This document shows positions 1 through 6,262 of a stretch of DNA of 7,673 nucleotides, in pieces. The first letter of the stretch is position 1. Each line of letters starts with the position of its first letter. The notes beneath the pieces are model-generated. The model had not been told where the DNA came from. It made no database searches and worked only from the letters and a program-made list of their open reading frames with translations. The DNA lies in the NCBI GenBank assembly GCA_964350605.1, contig CAYGKP010000120.1, positions 1 to 7,673 of the forward strand. The letters run 5' to 3'. The stretch is from CAYGKP01 sp964350605. GTDB lineage: Bacteria; Bacteroidota; Bacteroidia; Cytophagales; JAAEPT01. The position numbers and the translations under genes are program-made.

Positions 1-558
1 GTAGACACTGGCCTTTTTGCTGACGTTCACTTGGTCAATCTTAAAGACCGTTAGCGGGATGCGGTTCTGGACTTCCAGGTCGCCAAGCTGCTGGATCAAC
101 AGCCACTCGGAGCGCGCCTTTTGCAGTTTTTCTTTCGTCGGCTCCTTGACCATCCGGTTGCCGACCAAGAGCCCTTCAATCATTGGGTAGTTCAGGTCAT
201 AGCCCACCTTGCGGCTCAACTCGGCAAAGGTGTATTCCTGATACGTCTTGTCGACTTTGTTGAGCATCTGCACCCGCTCGGGCGTAATCTGGATGCGCGC
301 CACTTCGATGCCGAAGGCATAATTGACCAAGATCCAGATGCGCTGGTCCTTCTCGATGCGGATGTGCGCGGTCAGGCCCGTGCTCTTGCCCCCAGGGTCG
401 GTGTACTGCACCTTGGCTTTGCCGCTCAGGTATTGAAACTCAAGTTCGAGCAGCTTGTCGGCATCGCCAGTGGAAATGCCTTTGCTGCCTTTGCAGCCGG
501 AGAGGACCAGCAAAGCACTCAGGCTCAGCAGGAGATATTGACTAGTCAGCGATCGCAC
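1..558 (-). CDS. DUF4292-family lipoprotein, N-terminal part (3' end outside window)
   Basis: 186 codons are visible and the frame is still open at base 1. The conceptual start is GTG at 558-556, inside the end of the TPR gene, giving a 17-nt overlap; there is no ATG at a suitable place. That start yields MRSLTSQYLLLSLSALLVLS followed by GC, a textbook lipoprotein signal with lipobox LSGC and Cys22. The mature part shows the alternating strand pattern of DUF4292: RIEKDQRIWILVNYAFGIEV (residues 67-86), ARIQITPERVQMLNKVDKTY (87-106), then YTFAELSRKVGYDLNY and MIEGLLVGN. Family members I know of are around 250 residues, so roughly 60-80 residues lie beyond the window. DUF4292 has no established function; a LolA/LolB-like lipid-binding fold is possible, but I cannot show it here. 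Overlapping stop and start suggest translational coupling to the TPR lipoprotein, and the two may act in one complex at the outer membrane. Confidence 0.87.
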   Translation of the reverse strand, partial: MRSLTSQYLLLSLSALLVLSGCKGSKGISTGDADKLLELEFQYLSGKAKVQYTDPGGKSTGLTAHIRIEKDQRIWILVNYAFGIEVARIQITPERVQMLNKVDKTYQEYTFAELSRKVGYDLNYPMIEGLLVGNRMVKEPTKEKLQKARSEWLLIQQLGDLEVQNRIPLTVFKIDQVNVSKKASVY

Positions 559-2332
559 GGTTGGTGATTTTCTGGTCGATTTCCGGGCTCGTTCCGCCCA
601 ACAATTTGGCCTTCTCCCAGAGGGCCACGGCTTCGTCCACCTTGCCCAGTTGGAACAGCGCGTCGGCGTAGTGTTCCAGGATCGTGCCATCGCCACTGGC
701 CTCGGCAATCGGTTCGAGCAATTTGGCCGCGCCTTTGAAGTCGCCCATGCGGTAGAGCACCCAGGCATAAGTATCCACATAGGCCGCTTCAGTGGGGTAG
801 CGGTCGACCACTTGGCCCGCCATCCGCTTGGCTTTTTCCAGTTTGTCGCCGCGCAGCGAGAGGAAATAGCTGTAGTTGTTTAGCACGTAGGGGTCCGAGG
901 GATTGACCCGTAAGGCCGACTCGTAGGCCATGTCCGACTTCTCGTACTCGCCGACCGCGTGGTAGGCATCGCCCAAGTTGGCGTTGAAGCGGCTTTCCAA
1001 CGAAGGGTCGGCAAAGGCCAAGGTTCGCCCCCGTTCCAACACCGGGATGGCTTCTTTTTGTTGGCCTTTCATCAGGAAGCCTTGGCTGCGGTAATAGTAG
1101 AGCAGTGCCTGGTTGGGGAACAGGTCGATGGCTTGCTTGCTGTGAACCAGGAGGCTGTCGAGGTCCTGCAATTCGGCATCGATGCTCAAGACTTGTTGCC
1201 AGACCAACAGGTGCCCGGGGTCGCGGGCGAGACTTTCCCGGTAGGCATCGCGGGCCTCGCGTTTCTGGTTGCCAATCTGAAGCGCATCGCCCAAGATCGA
1301 GTAAGCCTTGGCTTCCTCCGGGTGCGTCTGAACCGTCTCGCGCGCCAACTCGATGGCCAGCTCTTGCTGTGCAGTGCTTAGATCGCCCGCCAGGAAAGTG
1401 GCGATGGTACGCACCTTGCTGTCTACATCCAGGTCCTCGCTGCGGAAGGCTTCCAACAAGTGGGGGTTCGCCTCGTCGAAGTTGCCTTGGCGGCGGTATT
1501 GGTCGTAGAGGAATAGATGGATTTGCGGGTCGTTGACGGCTTTTAGGCTGAGTTCCAAGAAATCAATGGTCTTCTGCGGATCGCCCATCTCGTCGAGTTG
1601 CTCGACCACCAAGGCCCGGTAGCGCACATTGGTGGGGTCCGAATCCACCAGCTTGACCAGCGCATCCAAGGCTTTCTGTGGCTGGCCCAAGCCCATGTAA
1701 GCACGCCGACGAATCAAGGCGATCTCCTCGGTCGGTCCGTAGACTTTCTCGGCAATGTCGAGGGTCTTCAGTGCTTTGAGGAGGTACTCTTCTTTTTCGC
1801 GGCTGCGCAGGTCGGTTTCCATCGCGTAGCTCACTTGGTAGTCGCCTACTTCGATGGCGTATTCCCGCCCACGCTTGGTTTTCGCGATCAGGTCGCTGTA
1901 GGCCGCTTCCGCTTTCGACCATTCACCACCCCGGCGATGCAGCTCGGCGAGCAGCAAGTAAGAGTCCTCGAAGGTTGGGCCGTTTTCCACTGACTTACTG
2001 GCGTAGCTGACCGCTTTGCTGCGTTGGCCTTGGGCCATTTGAGTGCGCGCCAGTTGATAGAGAATCGCCGGGTTGTCGGGCGAAAACGTCAGGGCGTCGC
2101 GGAACAGTTTGTCCGCCGCCTCGTAGTCTTCCAACACCAAGCGGCCCATGCCTTCGATGAAGAGCTGCTGGGATTTGCCGTCGCGTTGCTCGATGTCTTC
2201 GGTACTGAATTGCTGCGCATACACTTCGCCTTTCTTGGGCGTTTGGCTGCTTGCGCCTTTCGGCGCACAACTGACCAGACCAGCCAGCAAAAGGGCAGGA
2301 ACGAATCGGAGAAGCGAAGCGCGAGCAGTCAT
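542..2332 (-). CDS. TPR-repeat lipoprotein
   Basis: A 596-residue exported protein made almost wholly of tetratricopeptide repeats, which are helical scaffolds for protein contacts. The N-terminus is a lipoprotein signal peptide: MTAR, a hydrophobic stretch (about 7-20) and the lipobox LVSC with Cys22. TPR units are clearest at about 54-86, 87-120, 205-234, 341-374, 449-480, 481-515, 516-548 and 549-580; the middle part is more divergent. The motifs NNYSYFLSLRGDKLEKAK (485-502) and YVDTYAWVLYRMGDFKGA (518-535) match the end of a common family of bacterial TPR lipoproteins. I chose ATG 2332 because it gives the signal peptide at once and leaves 14 nt after the previous stop. An ATG at 2401 would add 23 non-hydrophobic residues and overlap the upstream gene by 55 nt. 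The residues after Cys22 (APKGASS) lack an acidic surface-export signal, so a periplasm-facing outer-membrane anchor is likely. Partners unknown. The stop overlaps the start of the next gene. Confidence 0.9.
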   Translation of the reverse strand: MTARASLLRFVPALLLAGLVSCAPKGASSQTPKKGEVYAQQFSTEDIEQRDGKSQQLFIEGMGRLVLEDYEAADKLFRDALTFSPDNPAILYQLARTQMAQGQRSKAVSYASKSVENGPTFEDSYLLLAELHRRGGEWSKAEAAYSDLIAKTKRGREYAIEVGDYQVSYAMETDLRSREKEEYLLKALKTLDIAEKVYGPTEEIALIRRRAYMGLGQPQKALDALVKLVDSDPTNVRYRALVVEQLDEMGDPQKTIDFLELSLKAVNDPQIHLFLYDQYRRQGNFDEANPHLLEAFRSEDLDVDSKVRTIATFLAGDLSTAQQELAIELARETVQTHPEEAKAYSILGDALQIGNQKREARDAYRESLARDPGHLLVWQQVLSIDAELQDLDSLLVHSKQAIDLFPNQALLYYYRSQGFLMKGQQKEAIPVLERGRTLAFADPSLESRFNANLGDAYHAVGEYEKSDMAYESALRVNPSDPYVLNNYSYFLSLRGDKLEKAKRMAGQVVDRYPTEAAYVDTYAWVLYRMGDFKGAAKLLEPIAEASGDGTILEHYADALFQLGKVDEAVALWEKAKLLGGTSPEIDQKITNRAIAD

Positions 2333-2346
2333 AAACGAGTGAGGGA

Positions 2347-3351
2347 TCAGAGTGATTTGGTGTAGTCGCCCAGGCTGAGGGCATCGGGACTGCTGGTCCA
2401 TTTTACGTGCCGCCCAATCAGCGAGCCACGCAAGTTGACACCTTCAAGTTCGGCCTTTTCTTCAATCAAACAGTCCTCGAGCAAACTGCGGTCCGCTTTC
2501 GCGCCATCTCCCAACGAAACGTTGGGACCCACCACGCTATTGCGAACCACCGCGCCCGCACCCAAGTAGACGGGGGGAATGAGCACCGAGTTCTCCACCT
2601 GGGCAGAGGGATCGATCAACTGCTCGCCCTTCGCCTGCAAAAAGCCCAGGTAGCGGCCGTTGGTTTCCACCGTGATGGGCGCATTGCCGCAATCGAGCCA
2701 TTCCTTCACCTCGCCCGGCGCGAAGCTTAAGCCCTCTTCCAAGAGCATTTCCAGGGCGGTGGTCAGGCCGTATTCGCCGCCATGCGTGCGCTCCTCGGCG
2801 ATCAGGCGGTCGATGGCTGCTTTCAGTTTCTCGCCTTGGCGGAAGTAATAGATGCCGATGATCGCGAGGTCCGAGACAAAGGTCTGGGGCTTTTCGACGA
2901 AGCCGGTGATATTGTTGCCGTCGAGCTTCACGACGCCAAAGGCCGAGGGGTCTTTGATTTTTTGGACCCAAATGGTGCCGTCCTGCTTCGCGTCGAGTTT
3001 GAAGTCGGCCTTGAACAAGGTGTCGGCAAAGGCGATCAGGACCGGGCCGTCCAGGGCTTCGGGGGCACAGGCAATGGCGTGGGCGGTCCCTTTCGGGTCA
3101 AGCTGATAATGAATCGTGCCTTTTGCGCCCAGGCGTTCGGCAATGCCAATCAGTTGGGCTTCGACCTCTGCGCCGAATTCCCCGACGATGAACGCGATGT
3201 GGTCCACCTTTTCGGGGCAAACCTCGATGAGGTCTTCCAGCAAGCGTTCAACAATCGGTTTGCCCGCAATGGGCAAGAGCGGTTTGGGACGTTGCAGGGT
3301 GTGGGGGCGAAGCCGGGTGCCGCGCCCGGCCATGGGAACCAGGATCTTCAT
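2347..3351 (-). CDS. Sugar-phosphate nucleotidyltransferase with C-terminal beta-helix domain
   Basis: A 334-residue cytosolic enzyme predicted to join an NTP to a sugar 1-phosphate, giving an NDP-sugar and pyrophosphate. The Rossmann-like catalytic domain (about 1-235) begins with the nucleotide-binding signature AGRGTRLRPHTLQRPKPLLP (8-27). It then shows FADTLF (108-113) with the likely metal-binding Asp110, FVEKP (151-155) and WLDCGN (218-223). From about residue 245 to 315 the sequence takes on a hexapeptide-like left-handed beta-helix pattern (IDPSAQVENSV, then VVGPNVSLGDGA), as in longer RmlA/GlmU-type and archaeal relatives. The tail looks too short for a full acetyltransferase, so a role in oligomerisation or regulation is more likely. 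The substrate (glucose-, mannose- or GlcNAc-1-phosphate) and the nucleotide cannot be assigned from sequence. The ATG at 3351 is 6 nt after dut; the TGA is 14 nt before the TPR lipoprotein gene. It plausibly supplies activated sugars for the glycan handled by the flippase. Confidence 0.9.
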   Translation of the reverse strand: MKILVPMAGRGTRLRPHTLQRPKPLLPIAGKPIVERLLEDLIEVCPEKVDHIAFIVGEFGAEVEAQLIGIAERLGAKGTIHYQLDPKGTAHAIACAPEALDGPVLIAFADTLFKADFKLDAKQDGTIWVQKIKDPSAFGVVKLDGNNITGFVEKPQTFVSDLAIIGIYYFRQGEKLKAAIDRLIAEERTHGGEYGLTTALEMLLEEGLSFAPGEVKEWLDCGNAPITVETNGRYLGFLQAKGEQLIDPSAQVENSVLIPPVYLGAGAVVRNSVVGPNVSLGDGAKADRSLLEDCLIEEKAELEGVNLRGSLIGRHVKWTSSPDALSLGDYTKSL

Positions 3352-3357
3352 TGCGTG

Positions 3358-3804
3358 CTAATGTACTCCGGTGCTGCCGAAACCGCCTGCGCCGCGCTCG
3401 GTGGCTTCCAGTGAGTCCGTTGCTTGCCAAGCTACTTGAGTGTAGGCTGAGACGACCATCTGGGCGATGCGCTCGCCGGGTTCGATGGTGAAGGGCTGGT
3501 TGGACAGATTGACGAGGACCACCTTGATTTCGCCGCGATAGTCCGCGTCGATGGTGCCGGGGCTGTTCAGGACGGTGATGCCGTGTTTGGCCGCCAAGCC
3601 GCTGCGGGGGCGAATTTGGGCTTCGTAGCCTTCGGGCAGGGCGATGGAAAGCCCCGTGGGGATCATCGCGCGTTCGAGAGGGCCGAGCTTGACGGATGCT
3701 TCCAAATCGGCGCGCAGGTCGAGCCCCGCGGACTGGGAAGTGGCGTAGGCGGGCAGCTCGTTTTTCGAGGCGTTGACAACGGGAACAGGGACAGTCTGTG
3801 TCAT
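3358..3804 (-). CDS. dut: Deoxyuridine 5'-triphosphate nucleotidohydrolase (dUTPase)
   Basis: A complete trimeric-type dUTPase of 148 residues, the normal length. It hydrolyses dUTP to dUMP and pyrophosphate in the cytosol, keeping uracil out of DNA and feeding thymidylate synthesis. All five family motifs are present in order: I, AGLDLRA (26-32); II, RPRSGLA (65-71); III, GTIDADYRGEIKV (83-95), with the catalytic Asp86 and uracil-pocket Tyr89; IV, ERIAQMV (111-117); and V, the phosphate-closing loop RGAGGFGSTG (137-146). No inactivating change is visible. The ATG at 3804 is 11 nt after the flippase stop and has no Shine-Dalgarno sequence; the next gene begins 6 nt after the TAG. A nucleotide-sanitation enzyme between a flippase and a nucleotide-sugar enzyme is not explained by function, but it is an order I recognise from Bacteroidota genomes. 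Confidence 0.97.
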   Translation of the reverse strand: MTQTVPVPVVNASKNELPAYATSQSAGLDLRADLEASVKLGPLERAMIPTGLSIALPEGYEAQIRPRSGLAAKHGITVLNSPGTIDADYRGEIKVVLVNLSNQPFTIEPGERIAQMVVSAYTQVAWQATDSLEATERGAGGFGSTGVH

Positions 3805-3815
3805 AAGACTCGAAA

Positions 3816-5300
3816 CTACGAAGTTTCCAGGGCCCGGCGGGCGGCGGTTTTCCCCAGCGGGATCGCCAAGGCGAGGTACAGGACCAATCCGCCGGCGGTC
3901 AGGCCGACCAGTTGCCAGCCACTTAGTTCGCCTAAGAACAACTCACGCGCGGCGACCATCGCCACCGCTACGCCGATCAGCAGCAGGACGCGCCCCACGG
4001 GATAGGGAATCGGATAGTGCTTCTGGCCCCAGAAATACGAGACGACGGTCATCCCAAAGTAACAGGCCAACGTGGCCCAGGCTGAACCGAGGTAGCCCAA
4101 GTTGGGAATGAGCAGAATGTTGAGCACCACGGTGATCCCCGCGCCGAGGACCGTCAGCCACATGCCCGCCGAGGTGCGGTCGGTGAGTTTGTACCAGGTG
4201 GAGAGGTGAAAAAAGATGCCGAGGAACAGGTTCGCCAGCAAGAGGATGGGCACGACGGCGAGCCCTTCGTGGTACGTCCGTCCGCGCAGGAATACATCGG
4301 CGACCAGTTCTTTCATCAGGCTGACCCCGAGGAACACCGCCCCCGCCAAGGCGACGAACAGCACGAGCAACTGCCCGAAGAGCTTGGGGGCTTTCTTGTC
4401 CTGGGCCCGCGCGAAGAAGAACGGCTCGGCGGCGTAGCGATAGGCCTGGACCCCCAGGGTCATCAGCATTGAGAGGCGGTAGCACGCGCCGTAAATCCCC
4501 AAGGCTTCCTGGTTGGAATGGCCGGGGTAGAAGTTTTCGGGCAGCCATTCCTTGAGGATCGCGCGGTCGAGCATTTCATTGACCATGCCCGCCAGTCCCA
4601 TCACCAACAGCGGCCAGGCGTACTTCAGCATTCGCTTCAGTTCCGAGTGGTCCCATTGCAGTTTGGCCGCCCGCAGCTCGCGCCACAGGAAGGGACCCAT
4701 CAGAAAGTTGCCGATCAGGTTCGCCAGGAAGACATAGCCCACCCCAAAGTTTGAATCGAAATACTGGCCGCCTGAAATCTTCGGCAAAAGGACCAGAAAG
4801 AACAGGTTCAGCAGAATCGTCGCGCCGATGCCCGTCAACTTGGCGGTGGCGAAGCGTTTGGCCTTGCCCTGTTGGCGCAACCGCGCGAACGGCAGCGCAA
4901 GAACCCCATCAACAAAGAGCACCCCCGCCAAGAGGGCGATGTGTTTCCAATGGCCCACGTAGCCCAGGCCGTCGGCGATCAGCGGGCTGAGGAAGAGGAA
5001 GAGGCCCGAGATTGTCAGGCCCAAGGTCAAAAGGAACGTGAAGCCTTGGTTGTAGGCCCGCTGGGGGTCCACATCGGTGCGGTTGGCGAAGCGGAAATAG
5101 GTGGTCTCCATCCCGAAGGTGAAGACGACCATCAGGAAGGCGACGTAGGCGTACAGCTCGGTCATCTCGCCGTATTGGGCCACCGAGAGCACCGAGGGGT
5201 CGGTGTAGAGAATGACGAGCAAAAAATTAATCGTCCGCCCCAGGATCGAGGGAAGGCCGTAGAGTGCCGTCTGGCCGAGAAGTTGTTTGAAGACGCTCAC
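3816..5300 (-). CDS. Oligosaccharide/lipopolysaccharide flippase (Wzx-like, MOP superfamily)
   Basis: A 494-residue polytopic membrane protein of the polysaccharide-biosynthesis branch of the MOP exporter superfamily. Such proteins flip undecaprenyl-linked glycans across the inner membrane for O-antigen, capsule or exopolysaccharide assembly. The N-terminus, with GQTALYGLPSILGRTINFLL (residues 9-28) and then YGEMTELYAYVAFLMVVFTF, is the signature start of the Bacteroidota family. Hydrophobic helices continue to about residue 481, consistent with a 12-14 TM fold; the length is normal. I chose GTG at 5300 as the start because it gives this family N-terminus and lies 7 nt after the rhomboid 2 stop. 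The frame stays open to a start at 5468, but those 56 extra residues are Arg/Ser-rich shadow translation of the rhomboid 2 end. The next ATG (residue 46) would remove the first helix. dut starts 11 nt downstream. The glycan carried cannot be read from sequence; no glycosyltransferase is in view. Confidence 0.9.
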   Translation of the reverse strand: MSVFKQLLGQTALYGLPSILGRTINFLLVILYTDPSVLSVAQYGEMTELYAYVAFLMVVFTFGMETTYFRFANRTDVDPQRAYNQGFTFLLTLGLTISGLFLFLSPLIADGLGYVGHWKHIALLAGVLFVDGVLALPFARLRQQGKAKRFATAKLTGIGATILLNLFFLVLLPKISGGQYFDSNFGVGYVFLANLIGNFLMGPFLWRELRAAKLQWDHSELKRMLKYAWPLLVMGLAGMVNEMLDRAILKEWLPENFYPGHSNQEALGIYGACYRLSMLMTLGVQAYRYAAEPFFFARAQDKKAPKLFGQLLVLFVALAGAVFLGVSLMKELVADVFLRGRTYHEGLAVVPILLLANLFLGIFFHLSTWYKLTDRTSAGMWLTVLGAGITVVLNILLIPNLGYLGSAWATLACYFGMTVVSYFWGQKHYPIPYPVGRVLLLIGVAVAMVAARELFLGELSGWQLVGLTAGGLVLYLALAIPLGKTAARRALETS

Positions 5301-5307
5301 CCAGCGC

Positions 5308-6255
5308 CTACTTTTTCTGACTGGCCGAGAAGAGCTTCTGCTTCTCGAGCTTGGTGAGGCTCTCGTACCCGCTGGTCGAGATCTTGTCGAGGATCGAATC
5401 GATCTCCTCCTGGCTGGCCTCGTCGAACTCGTTATCGCCCTGGCGCACCCGTTCGCGGGCCCGCGCACTGGCCCGGTGGCTCTGCTCGCTGCGATAGCTG
5501 ACCTTGATTTTGCGCCGCGGCTTGAAGAGGCTCTTCACGCCGTAGACAAACCAGGCAACTGGCTTACTCCAATCGGTGCCCGCGCGCAGTTGCTTGATGA
5601 TGATGAACCCAAAGAGTGCCCCGCCCAAGTGGGCCACGTTGCCCCCGGGGTTGTCGCCGACCACGCCAAAGAAGGACATCACCACCGAGAAAGCGGCGAT
5701 GTAGACAATCTTGACGGGCCCGAGGATGAAGAGGTTGAAGGAGTAGTTGGGCAGCAGCGTCGCCGCGCCGACCACGACCGCCAGCACACTGGCCGAAGCC
5801 CCCACCATGGTGATGGAGCCGCCGCTCGCCTCGACCGACAACATGATGGTGCGGAAGTAGGGCACCAAGTTGTAGGCCACCAGATAAAGACCCGCACCCG
5901 CCAGTCCGCCCCAGACGTACAGACCCAGCAAGCGTTTCGCGCCGATGTACTCCTGGATCAGTTTTCCGAACCAGTAGAGCCAGAGCATATTGAACAGGAT
6001 GTGGAACAACCCGATACGCTGGTGCAGGAAGAAATAGGTTACGGCCGTCCAAGGCCGTGTCAGGAAGGTGCGTACGTCGGCGGGAATGGCGATCCACTTG
6101 TGGACCGCGTCGAAGGCACCCGGCGCGCTGAACAGGCCCGCAAACACGAACAAGGCACTGTAGAGCAACCAGACCACCACGTTGATCAGGATCAACTGGG
6201 TGAGCACGTTGCCCGAACGCGAAAATGCGTAGCGAAAATCTTGCTGGATGCTCAT
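5308..6255 (-). CDS. Rhomboid-family intramembrane serine protease with C-terminal DUF6576-like tail (rhomboid 2)
   Basis: A 315-residue rhomboid protease. Catalytic residues are Ser154 (in VGASAS) and His209 (in GNVAHLGG), with the HxxxN motif at His85-Asn89. Hydrophobic segments fall at about 17-42, 70-97, 107-128, 151-168, 173-198 and 207-221. Unlike rhomboid 1, the loop before the catalytic Ser is short (about 20 residues). After the last TM comes a strongly basic linker (about 245-272, rich in Arg and Lys), then an acidic-helical end (279-313, with DSILDKISTSGYESLTKLEK) that resembles the DUF6576 module found at the end of Bacteroidota rhomboids. Its position after an even TM count, together with the basic linker, suggests it is cytosolic. 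The ATG at 6255 lies 7 nt after the rhomboid 1 stop, and the TAG stop is 7 nt before the flippase, which argues for co-translation. The sequences of the two rhomboids are far apart, so the duplication is old. Substrate unknown. Confidence 0.93.
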   Translation of the reverse strand: MSIQQDFRYAFSRSGNVLTQLILINVVVWLLYSALFVFAGLFSAPGAFDAVHKWIAIPADVRTFLTRPWTAVTYFFLHQRIGLFHILFNMLWLYWFGKLIQEYIGAKRLLGLYVWGGLAGAGLYLVAYNLVPYFRTIMLSVEASGGSITMVGASASVLAVVVGAATLLPNYSFNLFILGPVKIVYIAAFSVVMSFFGVVGDNPGGNVAHLGGALFGFIIIKQLRAGTDWSKPVAWFVYGVKSLFKPRRKIKVSYRSEQSHRASARARERVRQGDNEFDEASQEEIDSILDKISTSGYESLTKLEKQKLFSASQKK

Positions 6256-6262
6256 CTACTCT

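Noticed and set aside
2333..2401. Possible earlier ATG (2401) for the TPR lipoprotein.
   Set aside because: It adds 23 residues without a signal-peptide character, overlaps the nucleotidyltransferase by 55 nt, and pushes the signal peptide inside the protein.
2509..2527. Perfect inverted repeat TCCCAACG-AAA-CGTTGGGA (8-bp stem, 3-nt loop) that could be an mRNA hairpin.
   Set aside because: It lies inside the nucleotidyltransferase and encodes the conserved beta-helix stretch NVSLG; it has no T-run, and similar stems arise by chance in GC-rich coding DNA.
5454..5465. 12-bp palindrome CGCGGGCCCGCG.
   Set aside because: It falls in the Arg/Ala-rich linker codons of rhomboid 2, where repeated CGC/GCG codons easily make such palindromes.
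5301..5468. Possible 56-residue N-terminal extension of the flippase starting at 5468.
   Set aside because: The extension is Arg/Ser-rich, overlaps the conserved tail of rhomboid 2 in another frame, and precedes the family N-terminus; GTG 5300 fits better.
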